Shown here: positions 1 through 7,963 of the stretch, one piece after another
Numbering within the stretch: the first letter of the stretch is position 1
Layout: each line of letters starts with the position of its first letter
Source of the DNA: Streptomyces sp. 1-11
GTDB lineage: Bacteria > Actinomycetota > Actinomycetes > Streptomycetales > Streptomycetaceae
Direction: 5' to 3'
DNA length: 64,000 nt
Assembly (NCBI RefSeq): GCF_007176755.1
Contig: NZ_BJTV01000001.1
Span: 855,645 to 919,644 of the forward strand
Notes under the pieces: generated by a model
The model's database searches: none
What the model was told of the DNA's origin: nothing
The model's input: only the letters and a program-made list of their open reading frames with translations
Program-made: the position numbers and the translations under genes

Positions 1-258
1 GGAACCCCAGACGTTGACGACGACGACCTTGCCCTTGTAGTCGGCGATGTCGAGGTTCTTGCCGTCGAGGGTCTTGCCCGACAGGTCGGGCGCGGCGGAG
101 CGCTTGCCCTGGGCGGCGGTGTCGATGCCGTTGTTGCCGGTGACGAAGTTGGTGTTGCCGCCTCCGCCGGAGGTGCCGCCGTTGCCGCACGCGGACAGGG
201 TCAGGGCCGCGACGGCGGCCGTGGCGCTGAGCAGGAGGGCGCGGCTACGGGTACTCAT
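1..258 (-). CDS. Thioredoxin-like (ResA/TlpA family) lipoprotein, N-terminal part
   Basis: The frame starts at ATG 258-256 and runs off the left edge, so only about 86 residues are visible. It has a basic N-terminus, a hydrophobic stretch and a lipobox ending LSACGNGG, which marks a lipoprotein signal peptide with Cys near residue 24. A Gly/Asn-rich linker follows, then APDLSGKTLDGK and DYKGKVVVVNVWGS, the typical entry to a periplasmic thioredoxin fold; the WCxxC site would lie just beyond the edge. Such proteins reduce apocytochrome c for haem attachment outside the membrane. The adjacent histidine phosphatase and hemL match the usual Streptomyces order before the ccdA-resB-ccsA genes. The family call is firm and the specific role is inferred. 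Confidence 0.85.
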   Translation of the reverse strand, partial: MSTRSRALLLSATAAVAALTLSACGNGGTSGGGGNTNFVTGNNGIDTAAQGKRSAAPDLSGKTLDGKNLDIADYKGKVVVVNVWGS

Positions 259-361
259 GTGAAAAGTTTCGCATGCCTGTTCCGGCGATCTCGCGCACCC
301 CCCTGTCGGGTGGAAAACCGCATTTCAGGAGCTATTTACACGGGACATCACGGGCGATTCC

Positions 362-1675
362 TCACGCGGTGGCGCCCGCGGTCGGCCTGGCGTCCCGCAG
401 GAACTCCTTCCAGCCCCCGGCGGGCCGCTGCCCCACCTCCAGGGTGCGCAGCCGGGCGAGCACCTCGGGCTTCTGCGCGTCCATCCAGTCCACGAACTGC
501 CGGAAGGAGACCAGCCGGACGTCCCCGCCCTTCTCCTTCTCGCGCGCGATGTGCTTGAAGGCCTGCTCCACGGCGTCCATGTAGATGCCGCCGTTCCACT
601 GCTCGAAGTGGTTGCCGATGAAGAAGGGTGCCCGGTTGGTCCCGTATGCCCGCTCGAAGCCCTGGATGTAGGCCTGGGCGGACTGGGCGCGCCAGCGCGG
701 GTGGTTGTAGGCGGGCGCGTTGGTCGAGTTGACGGACTGGTTGGCGAGCATGTTGTAGTCCATGGACAGGACCTCGAAGGAGCGTCCGGGGAAAGGTATC
801 TGCTGCAGCGGCAGGTCCCAGATCCCCCTCCGCTTCAGCGGCCACACCTGGCGTCCGCCCGGCGAGGAGGCGTCGTAGCGCCAGCCCAGCTCGCGGGCGG
901 CGGGCAGCAGGTTGTTCTGGCCGAGCAGACAGGGGGTGCGGCCGCCGGTCAGCTCCTTGTCGTAGTCGAACGGCAGCGGCGGCAGGTCGGTCCAGCCGGT
1001 GTTGGTCCGCCACTCCTTCACGAAGGACGTGGCCTGCCGTATCTCGCTCCGCCACTGCTGCGGCGTCCAGTTGCCGACCGAGCCGGAGCCGGCGCAGAAG
1101 TGCCCGTTGAAGTGGGTGCCGATCTCGTGCCCCTCCAGCCAGGCCCGGCGCACGTTGGCCAGGGTCGACCTGATGTGGGGGTCGCTGAGGTAGCCGATGT
1201 CGGAGGCGCCGCGCGGGTTGTTCGGGGGGTCGTAGAGCCGCTTCTTCGACTCCGGCAGCAGATACAGCCCGGAGAGGAAGAACGTCATGCTCGCGCCGTG
1301 TTCCCGGGCGAGGTCCAGGAAGCGCGGGAAGAGACCGTTGCCGACCTCGCCGGCGCCGTCCCAGGAGAAGATCACGAACTGCGGGGGCGTCTGGCCCGGC
1401 TCCAGCGGCTCGGGCTTCGCGGGCTGGTGCGGCTGCCGGCCGGTGAACGAGGTGGAGCCGTCGCCGATGGGCCGGGCCGGACGCGCCGTGCTCCCGCCCT
1501 TGCCCGCGCCGCCCCCGCCGCCGCCCTCGTGGCCGGAACCGGACCGGGGCCCACTCTCGTCCGAGGACTTGAGGCTCCCGCAGCCGGCCAGCGAGGCGGC
1601 GGCCGCCGCGCCCGCGCCGAGGCCCAGCGCTCCCCTGCGGGAGAGCATCCGGTCGGTCCGGGAGAAGGTGCGCAT
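362..1675 (-). CDS. Polysaccharide deacetylase family lipoprotein
   Basis: About 437 residues from the ATG at 1675; an upstream in-frame extension to 1780 lacks a signal peptide and is disfavoured. The N-terminus carries twin arginines (MLSRRGALGLGAG) and then a lipobox ending LAGCGS, suggesting Tat export and lipidation. A Gly/Ser-rich linker leads to a NodB-like domain: FVIFSWDGAGEV (SWDGA where catalytic Asp-Asp usually sits), ASMTFFLSGLYLL, and HEIGTHFNGH with metal-binding-type histidines. The catalytic motif differs from canonical TFDDG, so deacetylase activity is uncertain. It lies on the same strand as the ResA-like gene and the histidine phosphatase but is separated by more than 100 bases on each side. 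It probably acts on an envelope glycan outside the membrane. Confidence 0.8.
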   Translation of the reverse strand: MRTFSRTDRMLSRRGALGLGAGAAAAASLAGCGSLKSSDESGPRSGSGHEGGGGGGAGKGGSTARPARPIGDGSTSFTGRQPHQPAKPEPLEPGQTPPQFVIFSWDGAGEVGNGLFPRFLDLAREHGASMTFFLSGLYLLPESKKRLYDPPNNPRGASDIGYLSDPHIRSTLANVRRAWLEGHEIGTHFNGHFCAGSGSVGNWTPQQWRSEIRQATSFVKEWRTNTGWTDLPPLPFDYDKELTGGRTPCLLGQNNLLPAARELGWRYDASSPGGRQVWPLKRRGIWDLPLQQIPFPGRSFEVLSMDYNMLANQSVNSTNAPAYNHPRWRAQSAQAYIQGFERAYGTNRAPFFIGNHFEQWNGGIYMDAVEQAFKHIAREKEKGGDVRLVSFRQFVDWMDAQKPEVLARLRTLEVGQRPAGGWKEFLRDARPTAGATA

Positions 1676-1801
1676 GGAGATCCCCGATTCGTCACGCCTG
1701 CTGGTGGTCACCCAGTCAGAGGGCGTGACGCTCGGGGAGGTTCCGGTACTTCTTTGTGCTTTTCGTAACAGGCCCGGCAAAAGGGTGGCCCGGACCGCGG
1801 T

Positions 1802-2518
1802 TCAGGCTCCGAAGGCCTTGCCCTGCGCCGTCCCCTTGCCCTTCTGGGGCTTGGCGCCGGCCCGCAGGTGCGCCGGGACCAGGTCGATGGCGGGCTCGGA
1901 GTAGCCGACGGAGACGATCCGGTCGCCCTGGAAGGTGAAGGTCGTCAGCGACGCCAGCGTGCACTGCCGCTTGCGCGGGTCGTGCCACAGCCGCCGCTTC
2001 TCGACGTACGACCGCACGGTCCAGATCGGGAGCTGGTGGCTGACCAGCACCGCCTCGTGCCCGCGGGCCCGGTCCTTGGCGGTGTGCAGCGCGCCCATCA
2101 TGCGCACGACCTGGTCGATGTACGGCTCGCCCCAGGACGGCCGGAACGGGTTGACGAGGTGCTTCCAGTTGTCGGGGTTGCGCAGCGCGCCGTCCCCGAC
2201 CCCGAAGGTCTTGCCCTGGAAGACGTTGTCGGCCTCGATGAGCCGGGCGTCGGCGGCCAGTTCCAGACCGTGCGCCTTGGCGATCGGGGTGGCGGTCTCC
2301 TGCGCGCGCTCCAGCGGGGAGGCGCAGACGTGCGTGACGTCCCGGGTGGAGAGGTGCTCGGCGACCCGGTCGGCCATCTTCCGGCCCAGCTTGGACAGGT
2401 GGTAGCCGGGCAGCCGCCCGTAGAGGACGCCGTCCGGGTTCTCGACCTCGCCGTGCCGCATGAGGTGGACGACGGTGATGTCCTGCTCGCTGCCGTTGGT
2501 GCTCGCGCTGCTGCTCAT
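1802..2518 (-). CDS. Histidine phosphatase (phosphoglycerate mutase-like) family protein
   Basis: 238 residues. The start at 2518 overlaps the hemL stop in an ATGA quartet, so it is translationally coupled to hem[16 protein letters not shown] is the LxRHGE catalytic motif with the phosphorylated His. [15 protein letters not shown], the Glu of the EADN region and the late [10 protein letters not shown] (second catalytic His) complete the branch-2 histidine phosphatase fold. The C-terminus is Lys/Gly-rich. Substrate is not predictable: the family includes sugar-phosphate and nucleotide phosphatases as well as cofactor-dependent mutases. The short length and the lack of mutase-specific segments favour a phosphatase. 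The conserved pairing with hemL suggests co-expression rather than a haem-pathway step. Confidence 0.9.
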   Translation of the reverse strand: MSSSASTNGSEQDITVVHLMRHGEVENPDGVLYGRLPGYHLSKLGRKMADRVAEHLSTRDVTHVCASPLERAQETATPIAKAHGLELAADARLIEADNVFQGKTFGVGDGALRNPDNWKHLVNPFRPSWGEPYIDQVVRMMGALHTAKDRARGHEAVLVSHQLPIWTVRSYVEKRRLWHDPRKRQCTLASLTTFTFQGDRIVSVGYSEPAIDLVPAHLRAGAKPQKGKGTAQGKAFGA

Positions 2519-3864
2519 GCTGCCGTGGCCTCCGCGGCCGCTCGGGCCGCCGCCGGGAGGGCGTCGGCGATCTTCTGGATGGCCCGCTCGTCGTGGGCCG
2601 TGGACACGAACCAGGACTCGAAGGACGACGGCGGCAGGTAGACGCCGTTCGACAGCAGCGAGTGGAAGAAGGCGGTGTAGCGGAACGACTCCTGCCGCTT
2701 GGCGTCCTCGTAGTCGCGCACCTGCCGGTCGGTGAAGAACACCGAGAACATGTTGGAGGCGGTCTGCAGCCGGTGCGCGACGCCCTCCTTGCCAAGCGCC
2801 TCGGTGACGAGGTTCTGGATCTGCGTGGAGACGGCGTCGACCGTCTCGTACGCCGCGTCGTCGAGCAGCCGGAGCTGGGCGAGCCCGGCGGCGGTGGCGA
2901 CGGGATTGCCGGAGAGGGTGCCGGCCTGGTAGACGGGGCCCGCGGGCGCGAGGTGGGCCATGACGTCGGCCCGGCCGCCGAACGCCGCTGCGGGGAAGCC
3001 GCCGCCCATGACCTTGCCGAAGGTCATCAGGTCGGGCTTGACCCCGTCGACGCCGTACCACCCGGCGCGGCTGGTCCGGAACCCGGTCATCACCTCGTCG
3101 GAGATGTAGAGGGCGCCGTGCCTGCGGCACGCGTCCTTGAGTCCCTGGTTGAAGCCGGGCGCCGGCGGCACGACGCCCATGTTGCCCGGCGAGGCCTCGG
3201 TGATCACGCAGGCGATCTCCCCCGGGTGCCGGTGGAAGGCCTCCTGCACGGCCTCCAGGTCGTTGTACGGCAGCACGATCGTGTCGCCGGCCTGGGCGCC
3301 GGTGACACCCGGCGTGTCCGGCAGCGCGAAGGTCGCGACACCGGACCCGGCGGCGGCCAGCAGCGAGTCCACGTGGCCGTGGTAGCAGCCGGCGAACTTG
3401 ATGACCTTGGAGCGCTGGGTGAAGCCGCGGGCGAGCCGGATCGCCGACATCGTCGCCTCGGTGCCGCTGCTGACCAGCCGCACCTCCTCCACGGGCTCGA
3501 CCCGCGCGACGATCTCCTCGGCGAGGGCGACCTCGCCCTCGCCCGGGGTGCCGAAGGAGGTTCCGCGGGCGACGGCCTCCTGCACCGCGGCGATCACCTC
3601 GGGGTGCGCGTGGCCGAGGATCATCGGCCCCCAGGAGCACACGAGGTCGACGTACTCGCGTCCGTCGGCGTCGGTCAGGTAGGGCCCCTTGCCGGAGACC
3701 ATGAACCGGGGCGTGCCGCCCACGGCGCGGAAGGCGCGCACCGGCGAGTTCACGCCGCCCGGCGTGACGGCCGACGCACGGTCGAAGAGCGCCTGCGACG
3801 CGGGCGCTTCGTAGGGATAGGGCAGTTCGCTCATGGCGCTCATGACGTGCGGCTTCTCCGGCAT
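2515..3864 (-). CDS. hemL: Glutamate-1-semialdehyde 2,1-aminomutase
   Basis: Converts glutamate-1-semialdehyde to 5-aminolevulinate, the second step of C5-pathway tetrapyrrole synthesis, using PLP in the cytoplasm. About 449 residues, normal for the family. Signatures: [12 protein letters not shown] near the N-terminus, [30 protein letters not shown] (PLP-binding Asp), and [17 protein letters not shown] with the Schiff-base Lys. I chose ATG 3864 because GGAG lies six bases upstream; homologues usually begin at MSELPYPYE (ATG 3834), which has no good ribosome site, and a GTG at 3891 is also in frame. The histidine phosphatase follows with overlapping stop/start. The other hem genes in this window are about 40 kb to the right. 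Confidence 0.95.
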   Translation of the reverse strand: MPEKPHVMSAMSELPYPYEAPASQALFDRASAVTPGGVNSPVRAFRAVGGTPRFMVSGKGPYLTDADGREYVDLVCSWGPMILGHAHPEVIAAVQEAVARGTSFGTPGEGEVALAEEIVARVEPVEEVRLVSSGTEATMSAIRLARGFTQRSKVIKFAGCYHGHVDSLLAAAGSGVATFALPDTPGVTGAQAGDTIVLPYNDLEAVQEAFHRHPGEIACVITEASPGNMGVVPPAPGFNQGLKDACRRHGALYISDEVMTGFRTSRAGWYGVDGVKPDLMTFGKVMGGGFPAAAFGGRADVMAHLAPAGPVYQAGTLSGNPVATAAGLAQLRLLDDAAYETVDAVSTQIQNLVTEALGKEGVAHRLQTASNMFSVFFTDRQVRDYEDAKRQESFRYTAFFHSLLSNGVYLPPSSFESWFVSTAHDERAIQKIADALPAAARAAAEATAA

Positions 3865-4337
3865 CTCGGACTCCGGTTGCGTGGTGACCACCTCAGGGTA
3901 GGCCGCCGTCCGGGGGGCGAGCGGCCGACCTCCGGGTCACAGCCGCGCCATCTGCGAGACTGAGAGCTGATACACACAGCTCATACGGCACGTAGTGATC
4001 AGTGACCGGGAGGAACCCGCGGACTGGTGTTTCGCCGCACGTTTCGGCGGGCGGCCGTGGGGGAGGTCACTGACACGATGATCGGGTTGCGCGGCGGGGG
4101 CCACGCGTCCTAGAAAAGCAGTCGGGTGGAGATATGCATCGCGGTGGCGGACTGGGCGAGGGGACTGACGACCTGGGTCCTCGACGCGCCCGGCGGGGAA
4201 GGCACCGGCGCGAGGTGGAGGAAACGACCGAGGCACGTCAGGCCGACGCACATCAGACACAGGGTGTACCGGGCGAGCCCGAGCGGTACGACCGGCGGAT
4301 CGACCGGTCACGGGCGGTAGGCAGGAATGGTGGTCGG
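3865..4337. other. Intergenic region upstream of hemL and the conserved unknown gene
   Basis: 473 bases with no gene I can support with confidence. It should hold the leftward hemL promoter and a rightward promoter for the gene at 4338. A short inverted repeat (gagctg 3964-3969, cagctc 3977-3982) flanks a TA-rich tract. The frame of the downstream gene is open back to an ATG at 4134 that follows GGTGGAG closely. Third-position GC there is clearly lower than in the gene body, so this stretch is more likely leader than coding, but an N-terminal extension of 68 residues cannot be excluded. Confidence 0.5.
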
Positions 4338-4775
4338 GTGGGGGTGACGTACAAATACTTCGGCGCGCCGGACGGCGCGACCGCGGCCCGCGTCCCCATC
4401 TCGATGCGTCCCGAGGAACTCGGCGGCGACGAGCTGGGCATGAACGGCATGTTCACCAAGATCAAGCCGGAGACGATGGCCGCCATGGTGCTGACCGGCA
4501 TCGAGGGTGTCCCGCTGCACAAGGTGCCGCCCCTGGAACTGGTCGTCCTGCACCCCGACTACGCCGTCGTCAAGCTGCCCATGACGGTCGTCGACCCCCT
4601 GCGCGGCATCGGCGAGGAGGCCGTGGGCGCGGCGGCGTTCATCTGGTCGACGGTCCCGGACCGGGGCGGCCCCCGGGACGCGTTCAACGTGTACCAGTTG
4701 CTGCACGAGTGGCAGGACTTCTCGCACCGGCTGCACGAGGCGGGGCATCAGCCGTACTGCCTTGTGTGGCCCTGA
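4338..4775 (+). CDS. Conserved hypothetical protein
   Basis: 145 residues from GTG 4338, with AGGA 11 bases upstream; a second in-frame GTG lies at 4344. The sequence begins VTYKYFGAPDGATAARVPISMRP and contains acidic and hydrophobic blocks (KVPPLELVVLHPDYAVVKLP, FNVYQLLHEWQDFSHRLHEAGH). There is no signal peptide, membrane segment or catalytic motif I recognise. Codon use is strongly GC3-rich, so it is a real gene. The reading frame extends upstream to ATG 4134 (213 residues) in sequence with weaker coding character. It looks like a soluble cytoplasmic protein; I do not assign a function. It sits between hemL and an integrase remnant. Confidence 0.75.
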   Translation: MGVTYKYFGAPDGATAARVPISMRPEELGGDELGMNGMFTKIKPETMAAMVLTGIEGVPLHKVPPLELVVLHPDYAVVKLPMTVVDPLRGIGEEAVGAAAFIWSTVPDRGGPRDAFNVYQLLHEWQDFSHRLHEAGHQPYCLVWP

Positions 4776-4842
4776 CCTGGGGTTTCGGTGGGTCCGGGCG
4801 GGGCTTTCGGGTCCCGCTCTCGCTAGTGCCCGAGGTGAGCCG

Positions 4843-5160
4843 TCAGGCGGCCAGGACACATAGGGGGCACATGGGTTTCTCCGGGGGCACTGGGGTGCCC
4901 TGAGCCTCTGCTGCCGGGGCTTCGGTGAAGACGTCGTCTGTCGCCTTGCGGGCCCGCGTCTCGCTGGACGGCGGCAAGTGCGTGTACGTCCGGAGCGTGA
5001 AGCCCGGGTCCGAGTGGCCGAGGTACTCGGAGAGCGCCTTGATGCTCTCCCCCGCGTCTAAAAGCACGGAGGCGTAGGCGTACGCGTGCCGGAGGGTGCA
5101 TCCCGTCTTCGGGGGCGCCGCCTTGGGGTACCTCGCCCCGCGTTCGCGGAGAGGGATCAC
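4843..5160 (-). pseudogene. C-terminal remnant of a tyrosine site-specific integrase
   Basis: Only the last ~105 residues of a phage/plasmid-type tyrosine recombinase remain. CTLRHAYAYASVLLDAGESI corresponds to the active-site Arg-His helix, LSEYLGHSDPGFTLRTYTHL holds the second His and the nucleophilic Tyr, and a Pro/Ala tail follows. The first His of the HxxR box is replaced and an AYAYA stutter is present. The N-terminal arm and core-binding domains are missing: upstream lie a hairpin and an unrelated gene. It is the only trace of an integrative element here. No tRNA or clear attachment repeat was seen beside it. Confidence 0.8.
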
Positions 5161-5180
5161 GCTGGCGGCAGCCGGCCTGC

Positions 5181-5212
5181 ACTGGCGGCCTCACACCCGC
5201 GAGGCCGCCAGT
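5181..5212. terminator. Perfect 12-bp inverted repeat, terminator-like
   Basis: Arms actggcggcctc (5181-5192) and gaggccgccagt (5201-5212) pair perfectly across an 8-base loop. It lies 53 bases past the stop of the leftward flavoprotein gene and just before the integrase remnant, so it most likely ends the flavoprotein transcript. There is no U-run, as is common for Streptomyces terminators. Confidence 0.65.
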
Positions 5213-5265
5213 GGGTGGGAAGACACCTCTCTCGTCCGCTTCCAGTTTGCGAGTGACGGAGGGCG

Positions 5266-5820
5266 TCACCGCGCCGTGCTGACCAGAGGCTCCAGCAACT
5301 CCAATGCTTCGTCCCAGCGGAAGCGTTCCGCCGCGCCGCCAGCCCTCGGCCGGTGCGGTTCGCATGAGCCGATCAGAACACCCATGCCCCGCAGCCGGTC
5401 CAAGCTCTGCTGGTAGGCGGGATGGGCGGCCTGAGCGGAGTTCAGGTAAGGCAGCACCGCAGTCGGGATGTCCATGCCGTACGCCTCGCACAGGATGCCC
5501 AGGGCGAGGGTGTCGGAGATCCCGGCGGCCCACTTGTTGATCGTGTTGAAGGTGGCGGGAGCCACGGCGATCGCGTCCGCCGGGGGCAGGGGGCGCGGGT
5601 CTCCCGGTGAACGCCAGGCGGAGCGGATCGGGTAGCCGGTCTGTGCCTCGATCGCCGTAGCGTCGATGAAGCCAAATCCCTGCGGTGTGGCGATGACGCC
5701 GACATCCCAGTTCGCCTCCTGGGCGGCCGTGATCAGCTTGCCGACGTCACGGGCCACGCCTGCCGCGCACACGACGACGTACAGGAAGGGCTTCTTGTCC
5801 GGGGCAGTCGGTTCGGTCAC
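5266..5820 (-). CDS. Flavoprotein of the phosphopantothenoylcysteine decarboxylase-like family
   Basis: 184 residues. The GTG at 5820 overlaps the stop of the XRE regulator gene (GTGA), so the two are coupled. FLYVVVCAAGVARDVGKLI opens the Rossmann-like HFCD flavoprotein fold; ADAIAVAPATFNTINKWAAGISD is the conserved PAxxNTxxKxAxGxxD-type FMN/substrate segment. It lacks the synthetase half of Dfp, so it is not the housekeeping coaBC enzyme. Small stand-alone HFCD flavoproteins decarboxylate peptide C-terminal cysteines or have unknown roles. Pairing with an XRE/TPR regulator is a recurrent actinomycete arrangement in my memory; the function is not established. A strong hairpin follows the gene. 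Confidence 0.85.
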   Translation of the reverse strand: MTEPTAPDKKPFLYVVVCAAGVARDVGKLITAAQEANWDVGVIATPQGFGFIDATAIEAQTGYPIRSAWRSPGDPRPLPPADAIAVAPATFNTINKWAAGISDTLALGILCEAYGMDIPTAVLPYLNSAQAAHPAYQQSLDRLRGMGVLIGSCEPHRPRAGGAAERFRWDEALELLEPLVSTAR

Positions 5821-7091
5821 GCGGGGACTCCCAGTTGGCGGCTGAAGTGGTGCAGTTCCGGCAGGGTACGTCGGCGGTCGCGGGCGGCCATGTCGGCGAC
5901 CAGGTTGCGGACGTCGGGGCGGCGGATGTCCTGGGCGGCGCAGGTCTCGGCGATGCGCAGGGCCTGGTAGCCGTCGGCGAGGCGGCCCTGCTGGCTGTAG
6001 GCGCGGGCCGCCTCGACCCATAGTGCGGCGCGGCGCTCGGGGACCGGGATGTGCCGACGCATGAGGGGCCGGGCCGCCTGAAGGGCGAGGCCGGCGTCAC
6101 CGAAAGCCACCAGAGCGCTCAGCTCGTGCAGGGCGACATTGGTCGGGCTGAAGGTGGCCCAGGCGTCGGGCCGGTCAAGAGTGACGTAACGCGAGACTTC
6201 CTTCGCCTCACTGAGGAATTCCTTCGTGGCCGCGCGGTCACCGCGACTGCTGGCCGCGGTCACACCGCGCAGGAGCAGCAGTCCCACGGCGGCGAGGTAC
6301 TTCGGTGAACGCCGGTCGTAGGAGCCGGTGAGCTGGTCAGCGGTGTGCCGGACCAGAGTGACGGCCTCTGTGGCGTGCTTCTCGCGGACCAGAACGTGGG
6401 CCTGGACACGGACGCTGGAGGCGAGGACCACCGGGTCCCCCGAGCGTTCGGCCTCGGCCATCGCCCGGCCGACGGCGAGCCAGGCGTTGCCTTGGTCGTG
6501 CTGCTTGAGCAGCAGGCTCGTCGTCGTCTGGTAGGCCGTGGCCAGGAGCCGGGACACCGTGTCCCTGTCCGTCGCATCACCGGCCGCCAGTCGCAGGTCG
6601 GCGATCAGGCTCGGGAGGGTGCGCTCCAACTCCGTGTAGTGGCAGGCGTGGAAGAGCCTCAGTGCTGATCCGACGCGTTCGTACAGGACGGCCGTGTCCT
6701 GTGGGCCACCGGTGCCCGCGGGGCCTGGACCGGGCAGGAGGGTCTGGACGAGGGCGGTGTGCGAGGCCGAAGAGCCGGCCGGGGCCGCGAGCGCTGCGAT
6801 GCTCGCGGCGAGGAAGGTGCGGCGGTGCATGTCGTCAGCTTCTTGATCGGCGGCGGAGACGTCCTGAGATGGGGTGGCGAGGCCCAACTCAAGAGGTGGG
6901 ATGTTCAGTTCCTGCGCGATGGCGCGTAGTACGCGGATGGCCTCCGTGCCGCGACCGCTCTCCAGACGGCTCACCTTGGACTGGTGATATCCGAGCGCTG
7001 CGGCCACGTCGTGCTGTGAACGCCGCTGTAACACCCGCGCCCGACGGATCCGTTCTCCGATCCGTCTCGCTTCCCCATGCGCGTCGGCCAT
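5817..7091 (-). CDS. XRE-family regulator with C-terminal TPR-like domain
   Basis: 424 residues from ATG 7091, preceded by GGAAGGAG at good spacing. Residues about 8-65 form a lambda-repressor-type helix-turn-helix (RIRRARVLQRRSQHDVAAALGYHQSKVSRLESG). A linker with MHRRTFLAASIAALAAPAG, resembling a Tat/TM segment, follows; the remaining ~300 residues are Ala/Leu-rich helical repeats typical of TPR-type sensor domains. It probably represses or activates from the operator-like repeats at 7164-7189. It is coupled to the flavoprotein gene downstream and diverges from an anti-sigma-type ATPase gene. The ligand is unknown. Confidence 0.88.
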   Translation of the reverse strand: MADAHGEARRIGERIRRARVLQRRSQHDVAAALGYHQSKVSRLESGRGTEAIRVLRAIAQELNIPPLELGLATPSQDVSAADQEADDMHRRTFLAASIAALAAPAGSSASHTALVQTLLPGPGPAGTGGPQDTAVLYERVGSALRLFHACHYTELERTLPSLIADLRLAAGDATDRDTVSRLLATAYQTTTSLLLKQHDQGNAWLAVGRAMAEAERSGDPVVLASSVRVQAHVLVREKHATEAVTLVRHTADQLTGSYDRRSPKYLAAVGLLLLRGVTAASSRGDRAATKEFLSEAKEVSRYVTLDRPDAWATFSPTNVALHELSALVAFGDAGLALQAARPLMRRHIPVPERRAALWVEAARAYSQQGRLADGYQALRIAETCAAQDIRRPDVRNLVADMAARDRRRTLPELHHFSRQLGVPA

Positions 7092-7163
7092 CTGCCACGG
7101 CTCCTTCCGCCGTCGCTGATCCTGCCTGCCCAATCGAGCATAGATCAGCCGTAGTTGGCGGTG

Positions 7164-7189
7164 ATGCAGCTCCTGCATAAGTCATGCAG
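7164..7189. promoter_or_regulatory. Candidate operator between XRE regulator and ATPase genes
   Basis: ATGCAG CTC CTGCAT (7164-7178) is a perfect 6-bp inverted repeat, and a third ATGCAG follows at 7184-7189, 20 bases from the first. It sits 73 bases upstream of the XRE start and 78 bases before the divergent ATPase start, where an autoregulatory site is expected. No binding data are implied. Confidence 0.5.
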
Positions 7190-7266
7190 CGCCCGCGTCA
7201 GGGCTCCCCACTCACGGCGACGGACTGGTTGCTTGGTGTGGCCCCACCTACATCGGGAGGCCGCTC

Positions 7267-7758
7267 ATGGAAGCGCACCAGCTCGCTCTTTCCCTACCCG
7301 CGACGCCCGCCGCAGCAAGCCAAGCTCGGCACCAGGCCGTGGACGCCATAGCGGGCTGGGGCTCGGGACTGGGCGCCGAGGTGGTGCACACAGCCGAACT
7401 GCTGGTCAGCGAGCTCGTCACCAACGCGGTCCAGTACGCCGGCACCGGATCCGTCTCGCTTGCGGTCTGTCTCGACGAGGCCGTCCTGCGGATCGAGGTA
7501 TGCGACACGAGCCCGGTCCTGCCCCAGCCGGCTCTGCCCGACGCGGACAGCGAGGGCGGCCGGGGTCTGTTCCTCGTCGCCGCTCTCGCCGACCGGTACC
7601 ACGCCGAACCGACGAAGAACGGCAAGTGTCCCACGGGAGTCGGTGCGGGCGGGACCTTGAGGGTCCCGCCCTTGTCGTGTGCCGGGAGACCCGGCGCTTC
7701 CGCGGAACGCGGCTTCGGCGTCGGCCGGGCGGCCGTGGGTGACCGTGACCGAGGGTGA
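7267..7758 (+). CDS. ATP-binding (HATPase_c_2, anti-sigma-factor-like) protein
   Basis: 163 residues from ATG 7267 after GGGAGG. The fold is that of RsbW/SpoIIAB-type Ser/Thr kinases: ELLVSELVTNAVQYAG holds the N-box, LRIEVCDTSP the D-box, and EGGRGLFLVAALADRY the G-box. Homologues usually stop about 10-20 residues after this point. Here the frame continues for ~45 atypical residues through a perfect hairpin (7647-7671), while another frame stops inside that hairpin's loop. A recent frameshift or loss of the normal stop is therefore likely. It lies divergent to the XRE regulator, the same pairing as the second ATPase/XRE locus at 41401-42969. Confidence 0.82.
   Translation: MEAHQLALSLPATPAAASQARHQAVDAIAGWGSGLGAEVVHTAELLVSELVTNAVQYAGTGSVSLAVCLDEAVLRIEVCDTSPVLPQPALPDADSEGGRGLFLVAALADRYHAEPTKNGKCPTGVGAGGTLRVPPLSCAGRPGASAERGFGVGRAAVGDRDRG
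7647..7671. terminator. Terminator-like hairpin inside the annotated ATPase frame
   Basis: gggcgggacc (7647-7656) and ggtcccgccc (7662-7671) pair perfectly with a 5-base loop, followed by ttgtcgtgt. This is the best rho-independent terminator candidate for the ATPase gene, yet it lies about 90 bases before the frame's stop codon. Confidence 0.65.
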
Positions 7759-7805
7759 CCTCCGCGTGCCGTCCGTGGGCCGGGAACGCTCCTCGGCCGT
7801 GGTTC

Positions 7806-7842
7806 GTCTACAGTCCGATGGACGGTCTACTTACCTGTAGTC
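7806..7842. promoter_or_regulatory. Double operator (18+1+18 bp) upstream of response-regulator gene
   Basis: Two 18-bp imperfect palindromes, GTCTACAGTCCGATGGAC (7806-7823) and GTCTACTTACCTGTAGTC (7825-7842), are separated by one base. The same layout and near-identical sequence recur at 11122-11158 in front of the DedA operon. It lies about 120 bases upstream of the response-regulator start. It is probably the binding site of that regulator or of an unlinked repressor. Confidence 0.7.
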
Positions 7843-7963
7843 ACTCGGTCCCGGCCCTTGCCCGCGGCACGGCGGCAGTCGGAACCCCGGTACGGCGGCT
7901 CGCCACCGGGCGCCCGGGGCGCTTCGCCGCCGGCCTCGTGCACTCCTGAGAGGCGGCGGATTC

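Noticed and set aside
2593..3963. Long plus-strand frame over hemL (and many similar long frames over other genes)
   Set aside because: High-GC shadows of real genes; low-complexity Arg/Gly/Ala content, no ribosome sites, no families.
4750..5260. tRNA gene serving as attachment site for the integrase remnant
   Set aside because: No cloverleaf or tRNA 3' end found in the vicinity; the element is too eroded.
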